A stretch of 42,313 bases of DNA, from contig ONJX01000037.1 in assembly GCA_900318255.1 (NCBI GenBank), positions 1 to 42,313 on the forward strand, read 5' to 3'. Positions 16,404 through 25,171 of the stretch are shown here, one piece after another. Each line of letters opens with the position of its first letter. The stretch's first letter is position 1. Position numbers and translations under genes: made by a program. The notes under the pieces are model-generated. The model did no database searches. It was not told where the DNA came from and saw only the letters and a list, made by a program, of their open reading frames with translations. The DNA comes from an uncultured Prevotellaceae bacterium. Lineage in GTDB: Bacteria > Bacteroidota > Bacteroidia > Bacteroidales > Muribaculaceae.

Positions 16404-16684
16404 AGGAACTTAACCCGCTGCTGCATTCCCAGTTGCGACTGGCCATCATGTCTATCTTGATGAACTGCGAGCAGGCGAGCTTCGTCTATATCAAGGAGCA
16501 GACACAGGCCACGGCCGGCAACCTGAGCGTGCAGCTCGACAAACTGGTAGCGGCAGGATACATCACTGTCGAAAAGACGTTCCAGGGCAAGAAACCACTC
16601 ACGTTGTGCAGTGTCACCGGCGATGGCAAGCAGGCGTTTGAGGAATATGTCAACGCCCTGCGTGACTACCTGGAAGTGAAGTGA
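16397..16684 (+). CDS. Winged-helix transcriptional regulator (HTH_34 type)
   Basis: The 95-residue protein is a single winged helix-turn-helix domain. It starts with LNPLLHSQLRLAIMSILMN, then FVYIKEQTQATAGNLSVQLDKLVAAGYI (helix-turn-helix with recognition helix NLSVQLDKL), then the wing VEKTFQGKKPLTLCSVTGDGKQAFEEYV. This matches the small MarR/ArsR-related HTH_34 group. It overlaps the membrane protein gene by seven bases. It probably autoregulates the operon through the palindrome at 15681-15695; that is inference. A strong hairpin at 16704-16732 ends the operon. Confidence 0.9.
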   Translation: MLKELNPLLHSQLRLAIMSILMNCEQASFVYIKEQTQATAGNLSVQLDKLVAAGYITVEKTFQGKKPLTLCSVTGDGKQAFEEYVNALRDYLEVK

Positions 16685-16703
16685 CCAATTCTAATCTTAA
16701 AAG

Positions 16704-16737
16704 TGAGGCTCAACGCACACGGTTGAGCCTCATTTTC
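16704..16737 (+). terminator. Terminator shared by the regulator operon and sodB
   Basis: A perfect 11-bp stem, TGAGGCTCAAC with GTTGAGCCTCA (16704-16732), is followed by TTTTCTT on the plus strand. It sits 12 bases beyond the sodB stop, so it can serve both convergent transcripts. Confidence 0.8.
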
Positions 16738-16743
16738 TTACTA

Positions 16744-17322
16744 TTAGTAGCGTCGGTTGATTACTTCCCAGTTGAGGACTTGCCACATGGCTGCGATGTG
16801 GTCAGGTCGGCGGTTGCGATAGTCAACGTAGTAGGCGTGCTCCCACACATCCATTGTCATCAATGGCTTTAAACCTTTAGTCACTGGGTTGTCGGCGTTT
16901 GGCATTTGCAGGATGTGGAGATTGCCATCAGCGTCGCTTGCGAGCCATGCCCAGCCCGAGCCAAAGAGGGTAGTGGCAGCAGTTGTGAATTTCTCCTTGA
17001 AGGTCTCGAAGGAGCCAAACTGCTCATCGATGGCTTGGGCAAGCTTACCCACGGGGCGGTTGTCGTGGCTCGGCGCTTGCAGCTGCTCGAAGTAGAGGTT
17101 GTGGTTGAGAATCTGCCCAGCATTGTTGAAGATGCCGCCAGTGGCTTTTGCCACAATTTCCTCTAGTGGCAACTCTTCAAACTCGCTGCCTGGCAGCAAG
17201 TTGTTGAGGTTATTAACGTAAGTCGCCAGATGCTTGCCGTGGTGCAGAGCAATAGTCTCGGCGCTAATCACTGGCTCTAAATCTCTCTCGTTAAAAGGTA
17301 GGGGGAAAAGTTTTTGGTTCAT
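16744..17322 (-). CDS. sodB: Superoxide dismutase, iron or cambialistic type
   Basis: This enzyme converts superoxide to hydrogen peroxide and oxygen. The 192 residues contain all four metal ligands: H27 in ALHHGKHLATYV, H74 in ILNHNLYF, D158 and H162 in DVWEHAYY. Gln70 in NNAGQILNH occupies the position usual for iron-type enzymes, which in the anaerobic Bacteroides are often cambialistic (Fe or Mn). The lack of a signal peptide means it is cytoplasmic. It is a single gene convergent with the regulator operon. No good promoter match is seen upstream. Confidence 0.96.
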   Translation of the reverse strand: MNQKLFPLPFNERDLEPVISAETIALHHGKHLATYVNNLNNLLPGSEFEELPLEEIVAKATGGIFNNAGQILNHNLYFEQLQAPSHDNRPVGKLAQAIDEQFGSFETFKEKFTTAATTLFGSGWAWLASDADGNLHILQMPNADNPVTKGLKPLMTMDVWEHAYYVDYRNRRPDHIAAMWQVLNWEVINRRY

Positions 17323-17681
17323 AGTTTACAGTCTTTGAGTTATTGGTTATATTGCTTTTATTTATTTTTGTTAGTTTTTTAGTTGACAACCCGTTGGTGG
17401 AATTAAAAAAAAGAATTATGGCAGAATGCTTTGATAATGAAGAAGTTCCTCAATGTTGGGTCGAGTTCAAATGCCCTTCGGGCACCGCCCACCGCACTTC
17501 GTGCGACTATGGCTTTTGAATCTCCCCGAGCACTTCGTGGTTGCATGGGTTGCATGGTCTTGCCATAGAAATCGGGTCTTCGACCCGCCAAGCTTCTTCG
17601 ACGCTAATGCCTGGAATGCAATATGTTTCATGAAAACTCTTTGTCAATATAATTCCGTCAAGAGGTTTGACTAAAATAATT
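17323..17681. other. Gap filled by small TTC-loop palindromes and repeat sequence
   Basis: The region holds TGCCC-TTC-GGGCA (17472-17484), CGCAC-TTC-GTGCG (17493-17505), a partial GCAC-TTC-GTG near 17530, and CGGGTC-TTC-GACCCG (17573-17587), the last inside a 54-bp repeat also present at 30059. A 62-codon minus-strand frame across these is a repeat translation, not a gene. Confidence 0.6.
17551..17604 (-). repeat. 54-bp intergenic repeat, copy A
   Basis: Read on the minus strand it starts GCGTCGAAG, contains GGCGGGTCGAAGACCCGA and ends AAGACCATGCA. It has the same length as copy B at 30059-30112 and matches it at about 44 of 54 positions. Confidence 0.7.
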
Positions 17682-20108
17682 CTACTCGCCGAGCAGTGCG
17701 CTATAGACGGCGGTGATGTCGGCGGCGGTGATGATGCCGTCGCTAGTCTGGTCGCCGTTGACTAGGTGGGCGGTGTCGTTGTTGAGGAGGTAGTCGTAGA
17801 GTGCTGTGACGTCGGCAGCAGTGACGGTGCCGTCGCCGTTCACGTCGCCAGGCAGTGCCATAGCGATGGGGTAGTGGGCTCGTAGCGACTTTAGCTGGAT
17901 GACATGTTCACCAAAGTTGCTCTTGACTGGCGTGAACTTGATGGTGTGCAGAGTCAGTGGATAGGTGAGCAGGTTGTCGATGCCGCCCATTGCGTTGAGG
18001 TCAAAGTTCAAGGTGTATTCTTGATTGGCCTCGAAGCCAGTGTTTTTCCCAAACTCTAGATAGTTAAGTTTGTTTAACACAGTGTTCCGCACGTCAATCT
18101 GCACCATTTGCAATGGCAGAGAGCTTGTGAACGTGAGCGAGATGCTGTCGGGCAAGCTGTAGAAAGTGACGTCCTTCGACAGCTGTATGTAAGGCGCGCG
18201 GTTGCTGCTGTAGGTGAACGAGAGGTTTCCGTCATCGCCAAGCTCAAGGTTCTTGGCACCCGCGCCTTTGAGTGTCCATCCGTCCCATGTTTGCTCAATA
18301 TATTCCTGGTCGCTGATTTCCACGGTGATGCTGTCGGTTTCGACATATTCGCCTATTAAGCAAGTTAATGCCGTTTTTCCATTCTTGAGCCCCTTGATGT
18401 TGCCATTGTTGATTGTGGCGATGCTTGTGTCATCTACCGTCCATGTGAGTTTGGCACCATCATAATAATATTTATTGCCATAGATGGTTGCTGTCACTTC
18501 GATTGGGAACTCTCGGTGGTCAACAAAGATCATGGGTTTCATGGCGATGGTGGGCTGTGCCTCAAGCGTTCTTACAAGCACTGTGGCGGTCATGCCGTCA
18601 AGGTGGGCTGTGAGGATTCCTTCGCCCACGTTCCCGCTCAATGCTAGTGTAGGCCCTTCGGTCGTGCCCATGGTTTCGTCGCATGACAGAGTGAAGCCTG
18701 TGACGTTGTCGTTAACCACTTCACCATACTGGTTAAAGCCCACGATGCGAGGGGTGTAGGACGAATATATGGGCAAGTCGGCGCGGAAGTCATAGAATTG
18801 AATGGAAGCGATAGTGCTGTCTTGTGGTGCTTCGGTTTCGAGCATCCATCCGCATGCTACCGCGCGTGGCGTTCCTTCGGTAGTAGTGTTGATGATTGTG
18901 CCGTCAACCATCATTTGAGCCGAGCCACCAGCGTCCATGTTTATGACCTCACTGATGTCGGGGTAGAGGCTTTTAAGGATGTGGCACATCACCGTTGTTG
19001 AGCATCCGTCGCTGGTGCCATAATATCGACTTGTGGATTTGTCGATGACAATCATGTAGAGCTTCTTGCCGGTTGCGTCGCAGCCGTAGGCGGTGCGGCT
19101 ATATACCATAGAGTTGTAGTTCTCGTCGTTGTTGCGGCTGGTGAGCTCGCCGTTGTGCATCACTGGCGCGTTGCCCTCAACCATGTTCTCGATTAGGGGA
19201 GAGACTTGAGCCTCCTCGTTATAGGTCCACCCGTGGTTAATGACTATTTCGTCGCCCTGGGCGAGTGCCGAGAGATAGTCTTTCATCAGGCCTGTGGCGG
19301 TGATGCAGGCGTCGTAGTCGCCCAGCGTCTGTCGGTCGGCATTTTTCACCACATGGGCAATGGTGAAGTGCATGTCTTGGTTCACGAGCCAGTGGCTACC
19401 TTCGTTAAAAATGAGGTAGTAGTTGTCGGCATCGGCCACGCCCGTCTCGTTGTAGCCCACCCAGTTAGTCTCAAACTCGCGGTTTCGTCCAAATGCTGGA
19501 GTCCACAGCACTGCGGTGTGTGGCAAGTTGCGGCGGTTCACCGTGTTCAGTGGTGCCGCTGCTGCAAGTTTTGGCGACGAGATAGTGCCGCCGCAGTTGA
19601 AATGGCCAAAGTAGAGCGTCTTGTCTTGCGTGATGGCGCAAGCCCCGGTGCGGCTGGGTCCTCCGTTCCAGGCGTCGGCATTGCTCTCGGTGTTGAGATA
19701 CACGCTGTCGTTGCGCACCACAGCGCCAAAGGGGTCTCCCAGCTCAAAGTCCATAGTTGGCGAGCCATTGCCAGTGACGCACCAGAAGTTGGCATTGCAG
19801 GCAGCGATGGGTCGCCGTGTTGCGGTGCGGTTGCGGTGATAGGCGTTGGTGAGCAACTCGGTTCGCCCCAGGGTGTTGTAGCCTATGGTGGTCTCCACGC
19901 GGTTGTAGGGGTTAGTCATGTCGGCCTCCAGCAGATAAACGTTGAGCGGGAAGTCGGGGATGCGCAGGATGGTGTTGTAGATGCCCGGTCCCACCTGTCG
20001 GTGCAAGATAGTGTCGGCCCTATATACCGTTCCGTCAATGTTGATGCCGGCAGTCATGGTGCTAGTGCAGCACGCCAGTAAAGCGAGGATAAAGAAAAAC
20101 TTTTTCAT
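17682..20108 (-). CDS. Secreted NAGPA-type phosphodiester glycosidase with dockerin
   Basis: NAGPA-domain proteins include the enzyme that removes GlcNAc from GlcNAc-1-phosphate diesters; bacterial members are thought to process phosphodiester-linked sugars. From MKKFFFILALLACCTSTMTA, a signal peptide, the 808-residue protein shows the domain signature: RRPIAACNANFW, DEIVINHGW, YGCDATGKKLYMIVID, SDGCSTTVMCHILKSLYP and, decisively, VINMDAGGSAQMMVDG followed by GTPRAVACGWML. After residue about 410 come Ig-like or BIG2-like segments (TWTVDDTSIATINNGNIKGL) and a binding-type domain. The end (17685-17855) is a 57-residue dockerin; its second loop reads DQTSDGIITAAD. It is divergent from the propeller gene at 20264. 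Confidence 0.88.
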   Translation of the reverse strand: MKKFFFILALLACCTSTMTAGINIDGTVYRADTILHRQVGPGIYNTILRIPDFPLNVYLLEADMTNPYNRVETTIGYNTLGRTELLTNAYHRNRTATRRPIAACNANFWCVTGNGSPTMDFELGDPFGAVVRNDSVYLNTESNADAWNGGPSRTGACAITQDKTLYFGHFNCGGTISSPKLAAAAPLNTVNRRNLPHTAVLWTPAFGRNREFETNWVGYNETGVADADNYYLIFNEGSHWLVNQDMHFTIAHVVKNADRQTLGDYDACITATGLMKDYLSALAQGDEIVINHGWTYNEEAQVSPLIENMVEGNAPVMHNGELTSRNNDENYNSMVYSRTAYGCDATGKKLYMIVIDKSTSRYYGTSDGCSTTVMCHILKSLYPDISEVINMDAGGSAQMMVDGTIINTTTEGTPRAVACGWMLETEAPQDSTIASIQFYDFRADLPIYSSYTPRIVGFNQYGEVVNDNVTGFTLSCDETMGTTEGPTLALSGNVGEGILTAHLDGMTATVLVRTLEAQPTIAMKPMIFVDHREFPIEVTATIYGNKYYYDGAKLTWTVDDTSIATINNGNIKGLKNGKTALTCLIGEYVETDSITVEISDQEYIEQTWDGWTLKGAGAKNLELGDDGNLSFTYSSNRAPYIQLSKDVTFYSLPDSISLTFTSSLPLQMVQIDVRNTVLNKLNYLEFGKNTGFEANQEYTLNFDLNAMGGIDNLLTYPLTLHTIKFTPVKSNFGEHVIQLKSLRAHYPIAMALPGDVNGDGTVTAADVTALYDYLLNNDTAHLVNGDQTSDGIITAADITAVYSALLGE

Positions 20109-20226
20109 TGTGTTGTGTTTTAGATTTATTTCGTAAAGGTAGTAATAAATTTGCAATAAAAACCGATTTATTGCCTAAAAAAATAAATAATAAATCAAAA
20201 AGTGCCTGTTATTGTGTTTTTTACAC

Positions 20227-20234
20227 TATCTTTG
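20227..20234 (+). promoter_or_regulatory. -7 box for the PQQ-type propeller gene
   Basis: TATCTTTG matches TAnnTTTG and lies 29 bases before the start. No clear -33 TTTG is present. Confidence 0.5.
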
Positions 20235-20263
20235 CACCCAAAATTCAAAAAAAACCTACAGTG

Positions 20264-21844
20264 ATGAGAAGTAAAAAATGGTGTTTCGTCGTGAGCGTGG
20301 CATGCGTGTTGCTAACAGCTACTTTTCCAGCCTGCAAAGGCCTTGCGACAAGTAATTCGTCAAAAGATTCAGATAGCATTAAGCAGACCGCAAGTGATAC
20401 TGTGATGCTCCCCGACACTGTGTTCCAGAGTGTGGAGAACCTCACCTATAACGTGGAAGTGCTCGATACTGCGACGAGTGGCGAGCTCAACAGCCTTGCC
20501 GACCTCTATCAGGGCGTGGATGGCATCCTCACCTTCAGAGGCGGCCCCAGGCGTGACGCTCGCACCTACAGTGGCAAGGTGAAAGGCACGCCCAGCAAGA
20601 TAGTGCGCGACTGGGTGACTCACACTGCCGTGAGGGGTAAGTGGGGCGGTGGCTCAGGATGGACTGGCGAGCCAGTCTATATCAAGTGGAGCGACGCTCA
20701 GGTGGCGCAGTTCAAGAAATCGTCGCCCGAGATAACTGCCAATTTCAGCAATGAGGAGATAATAGTGGGTTCGCTATGTGGCGAGGTCTATTTTCTTGAT
20801 TATGCCACCGGGAAACTGAGCCGCAGCCCTCTCAATGTGGGAAATCCCATCAAGGGGTCGGTGTCGCTTGACCCTGCTCTCAACGGCAGCCTCTATGTGG
20901 GTCACGGCATCCCCGACAACCAGCCCTTTGGCCATGTGGCTATAGACTTGACCACTCACCAGATTGCCTACACCTGGGGTCGCGACCCCAAAGCCAAGCG
21001 CAGCTGGGGAGCTTACGACTCGTCGCCCATCGCAGTGGGGCAGTTCCTGTTTTGGCCTGGAGAGAATGGCACAATCTATAAGTATGAACGCTTGGGCAAC
21101 GGCAAGCTCAAGATGCATAGCGCGTTGCGCTATGTGGTCAAGGGCGATGGCGGCGCCGGCATCGAGTCGAGCATGGCGGTGTATAAGAACTATGGTTTCG
21201 TGGGCGACAACCACGGCGACATCTTGTGCATCAACCTTAACACTATGAAGCCAGTGTGGCACTACGACAATCACGACGACATCGACGGAAGCATAGTGCT
21301 CGAGGTGGAGAATGGGGTGCCTTATCTCTACTGTGGCTGCGAGGTAGATAGGCAGAGCGGAGCCGATGCCAGAACCTATTTTGTGAAGCTCAACGCTCTA
21401 AATGGCACGAAAGTGTGGGAGTGGTCTTGTGCTAGCGCGCGAAGCTATCAGGGCGACAACCACTTTGACGGCGGCCTTTACTGCACGCCACTGCTTGGCG
21501 ACGGCAACTGCCAGGACATGATTTTTGCCTCATTCAACCAGCTCGATGGCAAGAGCTACTCCGAGTTCCTCGCCTTTGACAAGAACACGGGCAAGCTGCT
21601 TTACCGCAAGCCGCTGAACTTCTATGCCTGGTCATCGCCAGTGGGGTTCTATAACGAGAAGAAAGAACTCTTTGTGGTGATAGGCAACTCTAGTGGACAT
21701 CTTTATATGTTTAATGGCAAGACTGGTGACCTGCTCTTTGACGAGGTGCTCTCAAGCAACTTTGAGTCGTCGCCGGTAGTGAAAGGCAACACCATGGTGG
21801 TGGGCGGCCGCGACGGAGGCATCTATCGTTTCCACTTAGAGTAA
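20264..21844 (+). CDS. Exported PQQ-like beta-propeller protein, probable lipoprotein
   Basis: The 526-residue protein starts MRSKKWCFVVSVACVLLTATFPAC; Cys after FPA is a plausible though unusual lipidation site. Propeller blades of the BamB/PQQ type are visible: GSLCGEVYFLDYATGKL, GSLYVGHGI, GDNHGDILCINLNTMKPVWHYDNHDDIDGSI split by acidic turns, LNGTKVWEWSC, FDKNTGKLLYRKPL, GNSSGHLYMFNGKTGDLLF and GGRDGGIYRFHLE at the end. Near the N-terminus is ILTFRGGPRRDARTYSGKV, seen in bacterial proteins of this group. The 20264 start is chosen because an earlier in-frame ATG (20108) lies before the -7 box and would overlap the divergent gene. It is not BamB itself by context; the partner is unknown. 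Confidence 0.85.
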   Translation: MRSKKWCFVVSVACVLLTATFPACKGLATSNSSKDSDSIKQTASDTVMLPDTVFQSVENLTYNVEVLDTATSGELNSLADLYQGVDGILTFRGGPRRDARTYSGKVKGTPSKIVRDWVTHTAVRGKWGGGSGWTGEPVYIKWSDAQVAQFKKSSPEITANFSNEEIIVGSLCGEVYFLDYATGKLSRSPLNVGNPIKGSVSLDPALNGSLYVGHGIPDNQPFGHVAIDLTTHQIAYTWGRDPKAKRSWGAYDSSPIAVGQFLFWPGENGTIYKYERLGNGKLKMHSALRYVVKGDGGAGIESSMAVYKNYGFVGDNHGDILCINLNTMKPVWHYDNHDDIDGSIVLEVENGVPYLYCGCEVDRQSGADARTYFVKLNALNGTKVWEWSCASARSYQGDNHFDGGLYCTPLLGDGNCQDMIFASFNQLDGKSYSEFLAFDKNTGKLLYRKPLNFYAWSSPVGFYNEKKELFVVIGNSSGHLYMFNGKTGDLLFDEVLSSNFESSPVVKGNTMVVGGRDGGIYRFHLE

Positions 21845-21887
21845 AGCACACTGCATAATGCGTAATTGACTGCGCACAGAATAATTT

Positions 21888-21933
21888 TAAAAACAAAATG
21901 CCCTATTCACCAGTGACATAGTGAGTAGGGCAT
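21888..21933 (-). terminator. Terminator of the small lipoprotein gene
   Basis: ATGCCCTATTCAC pairs with GTGAGTAGGGCAT (13 bp, one G-T) around a 10-base loop, followed on the minus strand by TTTGTTTTT. Confidence 0.7.
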
Positions 21934-21961
21934 GATTGCTAATGTGTGTTGAGGGTGATAT

Positions 21962-22471
21962 TTAGAATTCTAGAGAGAAGCGTCCCCAGTTGTTGTTCAT
22001 CTTCTCAAGCACGTCTTTGGTGGTCTCACCCTTTACGTTGAAGGTGATTTCGTCGCCTTCCTTGAGTTTCTTGAATTCTGCATCATAATCTACCTTGTCG
22101 GCATCGGCCAGAGTGAACTCTATCCTGCCTTTCTCGCTGCTGTTTTCCACACAGAACACTGTTCTTCCCTCTTTGAGGCTCTTCTTGAGCTCACCGCCTT
22201 TAACTTTTACCTTTACAGGCATGGTGATGGTCACCTTGTCGCCATCGATGGTAGCTTGGAAATCAGTTTTGGTCTTTTCAGTTCCAAAGATGTCGAAGCA
22301 CTCATAGTTAGAACCCGAGTTGCTGCCAAACTCATACTCTACCGAGTAGGACTTTGGTGCATCATTAGCCTCAGAACCTTCAGAGCCCGATGCAGAGCTA
22401 GAAGCACCATTACCACCGCCGCAAGCGGTCATCAATGCGATAGTCGCGATCATGAATAAAAACTTTTTCAT
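21962..22471 (-). CDS. Small lipoprotein of unknown function
   Basis: The 169-residue protein has the lipoprotein signal MKKFLFMIATIALMTAC with Cys17, then a Gly/Ser/Glu linker (GGGNGASSSASGSEGSEAND) to the surface. The folded part alternates strands: YSVEYEFGSNSGSNYECF, TDFQATIDGDKVTITMPVKVKVKGGE, RTVFCVENSSEKGRIEFTL, then YDAEFKKLKEGDEITFNVKGET. This suggests a single beta-sandwich. I recognise no family. No consensus promoter was found. It lies between convergent or co-directional exported-protein genes. Confidence 0.75.
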   Translation of the reverse strand: MKKFLFMIATIALMTACGGGNGASSSASGSEGSEANDAPKSYSVEYEFGSNSGSNYECFDIFGTEKTKTDFQATIDGDKVTITMPVKVKVKGGELKKSLKEGRTVFCVENSSEKGRIEFTLADADKVDYDAEFKKLKEGDEITFNVKGETTKDVLEKMNNNWGRFSLEF

Positions 22472-22613
22472 AAAAATGTAGAATGTTTAAATGGTTAATA
22501 AAAAAGTGGTTAAATTTTATAGCTAAAAAGCTAATAGATTTCTTCGTTAATCGTTTATGGAAGTCAGAGGTGAGATTATGGGTGCTACAACCTCTTATCG
22601 TTCCGCGTTCTCT

Positions 22614-22653
22614 GTTTCTCGTTCTTCGTTTCTCGTTCTTCGTTTCTCGTTCC
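22614..22653. repeat. 14-bp tandem repeat, almost three copies
   Basis: The unit GTTTCTCGTTCTTC occurs at 22614-22627 and 22628-22641 exactly, then partly at 22642-22653. It lies 8 bases before the stop of the M6 protease gene, so it is in the 3' untranslated part of that transcript. Confidence 0.8.
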
Positions 22654-22661
22654 ACCAAATA

Positions 22662-24845
22662 TTAATTACCTAGGAGTATGCTATAGACGGCGGTGACATC
22701 GGCGGCGGTGATGGAGCCGTTTTTGTCTTGGTCGCCGTTGATAAGATGGGTCGAGGCGTTGTTGAGCAGGTAGTCGTAGAGTGCAGTGATGTCGGCAGCT
22801 GTCACTTGGTGGTCGCCGTTGACGTCGCCAGGCATTGGTGCGTCGTTGTCGAAGTAATGAATGGTGATGTTGTCGATTATCAAGTTCACGCTCTTAGAAC
22901 CTGAGGTGCGATTAATCCTGAATCGCATGGGTTGCTTGTCGAGGTTTATGCGCCATGTCACTGTCTCGCTAGAAGAGGCTGTGACGTTTTCTGTGCCTAT
23001 CGAGTTCCAAGTGGCACCTTGGTCAACCGAGTAGTAGAGTTGCAGTTTGGAAACGGTTGAGGCAGTGTTGGTGGCCTCGAGCGAGAGCTTGATGGGCTGC
23101 ACGTTGATGTCGCTGTTCATGGTGATGGCAGCAGGCATTTGCAGCGAAGCTACGTGGCCGCCATTGTGCTCTACCACGTTGGCTTTGGGGAAGTTCCATG
23201 TGGCGAAGTTGCCCTGCACGTTGGTGGCATTGGCGGGCAGCGAAGCGGGCATTTGCTCAAAGTCCTCGACGATAGTCAATGGTGGCACATCGTTCACCAC
23301 ATTGAAGGTGATGACACTGTTGTCCTCTCTAATGTTGTTAAGGGCCAGTGGGCAAGCCTCTCCTGTCCAGGGCAGTAGTGCCGGGTCGCTCGAGGAGTTG
23401 ATGTAAGTGACATTGTGGTTGCCAGGGAAAGGCACGTCGGCAGCGTCGGCGCCCGAGGCACGAATTATCTCGTAGTAGTTGTGAGAGGGGTCGGAGTTCA
23501 CATCGTTGTTCCACCAAGCCCTCTGGTTGCTCAGGTCAACGCGTGTGATCACCATTCCGTGTCCTGGCAGTGCTGCGTCCCACTTGCCATGCTGTCGGTT
23601 CTCGAAGAGGAAGTACTCGGCCTCGTTGGGCGACTGCATCATGTAGCCGGTGTTGCTGATATCTACAGGCTGTAGTTCGTAGGCTCCTAGTTCAAGCTGT
23701 GGAGGAGTAGGGGTAAATCCCAGCTCGATGCGCTCCCACAGGCTGTAGCCCACTGGGTTGCGCCCGTAGTTGTTGCCGCTGCCACCAGCCATCACGTCCC
23801 AAGCGCCCGGGTGGTTGCTCTCGCCTCCACTGCCACTATAGTCGGTGTCGTAGAGGTCGGGCAACCCTAACACGTGTCCAAACTCATGGCAGATGGTGCC
23901 GATGGCGTTAGGCATGGTAGAGTTTTGCGACTCCCAGCCATAAATTTCGCATGATGAGGCGTAAGACCCCATTTCCATGCCGTCATAGATATAAGGCTCC
24001 CAAGTGCTCCAGTTAAAGAGATAGCTCATGTGAGGCCACAGGTAGCCGCTGTTGTTGCCACTGTAGCTAGAGGAATATCCTGCCACCATGAAGAACACCA
24101 TGTCGATCTCGCCATTGTTGTCGGCGTCGTATTGTGTGAAATCCACCTGGTCGTCAACGGCGTCGAGTGCGGCCTTGAAAATCTCGCGTGCCTTGTCGTT
24201 GCCTTCAAGGCACGAGTAGTCGAGATTGACCGGTCCCACGATGTCAAACACCGGGTCGAACTGCCCCATGGAGTTGTCGTAGTAGTAGTCGCGCACGCTG
24301 CCGGTGCATCTTTGGAATCGATTATTGTGATAGAAGCCGGTGTAGTTCTCGGTGTTACACAGCTTGTCGTAGAAGTCGTTAGGATCGTCCATCAAGAACT
24401 GCTTGTCGTTGAAGTTGATGAGGATAATAAGGCCTCGAAAGAGGCTGTAGTCAACCACTGGCTCTCGGTTTTGAGAGCTCTTCTTGTCGCGAGTGGCACG
24501 GTTGAGGCGTGCCTGGTTGGTGGCGGTATTGCTGGTGATGTGCTTCTTGAGCGAGGCCACCAGCTGTGTCTCCTGGGCACTGCGTGCGCCTGGGTCATGG
24601 GCCATGACTCCCGATGCGCGCAGCTCATCACCCTTGTTGACGGCATATTCCCATGTGCCGTTAACGTTGATGATGGTGTATCCATCAATTGTGGTGTTGA
24701 AGTGATAGAACTCGTCGCCCACCAGCTTGAGTTGCAGCGTGGTGCCATCGGGCTGAGCCACGTTGACTGGTGTGGGGTTAGCAGGTTCTGCACTCGCCAT
24801 GATGGCGGTGATAAAGGCCATCAATAGAAAAGTTATTTTTTTCAT
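22662..24845 (-). CDS. Secreted M6-family metalloprotease with dockerin
   Basis: M6 proteases (immune inhibitor A relatives) are secreted zinc endopeptidases. The 727-residue protein has a signal peptide (MKKITFLLMAFITAIMASA), a propeptide-like region (residues about 25-125, with DGYTIINVNGTWEYAVN), the catalytic domain with RGLIILINFNDKQFL, SVRDYYYDNSMGQFDPVFDIVGPV and the zinc site HEFGH (320-324) followed by VLGLPDLYD. Around residue 350, GAWDVMAGGSGN is the Met-turn region. A jelly-roll-like domain follows (WNFPKANVVEHNGG), with MRFRINRTSGSKSVNLIIDNI. The end (22665-22835) is a 57-residue dockerin with DVNGDHQVTAAD as first loop, where His replaces the usual Gly. Confidence 0.92.
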   Translation of the reverse strand: MKKITFLLMAFITAIMASAEPANPTPVNVAQPDGTTLQLKLVGDEFYHFNTTIDGYTIINVNGTWEYAVNKGDELRASGVMAHDPGARSAQETQLVASLKKHITSNTATNQARLNRATRDKKSSQNREPVVDYSLFRGLIILINFNDKQFLMDDPNDFYDKLCNTENYTGFYHNNRFQRCTGSVRDYYYDNSMGQFDPVFDIVGPVNLDYSCLEGNDKAREIFKAALDAVDDQVDFTQYDADNNGEIDMVFFMVAGYSSSYSGNNSGYLWPHMSYLFNWSTWEPYIYDGMEMGSYASSCEIYGWESQNSTMPNAIGTICHEFGHVLGLPDLYDTDYSGSGGESNHPGAWDVMAGGSGNNYGRNPVGYSLWERIELGFTPTPPQLELGAYELQPVDISNTGYMMQSPNEAEYFLFENRQHGKWDAALPGHGMVITRVDLSNQRAWWNNDVNSDPSHNYYEIIRASGADAADVPFPGNHNVTYINSSSDPALLPWTGEACPLALNNIREDNSVITFNVVNDVPPLTIVEDFEQMPASLPANATNVQGNFATWNFPKANVVEHNGGHVASLQMPAAITMNSDINVQPIKLSLEATNTASTVSKLQLYYSVDQGATWNSIGTENVTASSSETVTWRINLDKQPMRFRINRTSGSKSVNLIIDNITIHYFDNDAPMPGDVNGDHQVTAADITALYDYLLNNASTHLINGDQDKNGSITAADVTAVYSILLGN

Positions 24846-24884
24846 GTGTTATAGATAATAAAAGTATAATATGTGTTTTGTGTG

Positions 24885-24892
24885 CAAAATTA
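24885..24892 (-). promoter_or_regulatory. -7 box for the M6 protease gene
   Basis: TAATTTTG on the minus strand is a full TAnnTTTG match about 40 bases before the start. The nearest TTTG is 24 bases further up, which is longer than normal spacing and falls in the loop of the hairpin at 24904-24935. Confidence 0.45.
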
Positions 24893-24895
24893 ATT

Positions 24896-24935
24896 AAAAA
24901 AAACGACAAGACCATGCAAAAACGTGGTCTTGTCG
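24896..24935 (-). terminator. Strong terminator between the BspA-like and M6 protease genes
   Basis: A perfect 11-bp stem, CGACAAGACCA with TGGTCTTGTCG (24904-24935), is followed on the minus strand by eight T residues. It insulates the M6 protease gene from read-through from the BspA-like gene, although it is about 240 bases beyond that gene's stop. Confidence 0.75.
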
Positions 24936-25171
24936 CATAAAAGTCGTTTTTTTGTATTAAAGGTAGGTTCTATAAATTAAGAAAAAGCAAAAAAATGTGT
25001 TGGTTGTATTTTGTTTTCTGTCGGCATCTTTTTTTATCTAAAGTATTGAAATGTAGCCCGCTACTCTTCTTTAACTTTGAATAAAAACCTGCCCGACAAA
25101 AATTCAAAAGCCATCTCAATTAATATATAGAACCCACCTGAAACAAAGTTCTTAAAGCAATGAGCAGTGTT

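Larger units (their letters stand above)
24846..25171. other. Gap between BspA-like and M6 protease genes
   Basis: It holds the hairpin at 24904-24935 and the M6 protease promoter. The part from 24960 to 25171 is AT-rich with no gene or repeat I can identify. Confidence 0.5.

Noticed and set aside
17460..17485. tRNA T-arm-like sequence (GAGTTCAAAT)
   Set aside because: No acceptor, D or anticodon arms can be folded around it, and it lies in the palindrome cluster.
17403..17591. 62-codon minus-strand frame
   Set aside because: It is made of repeat DNA, including the 54-bp repeat and the TTC-loop hairpins. Similar frames arise wherever such repeats occur.
20264..21844. BamB of the outer-membrane assembly machine
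   Set aside because: The propeller repeats fit the PQQ/BamB superfamily, but the N-terminal region and the gene neighbourhood do not support that specific role.
22410..22658. 82-codon minus-strand frame
   Set aside because: Its first part is the 14-bp tandem array and its end overlaps the lipoprotein gene in another frame.
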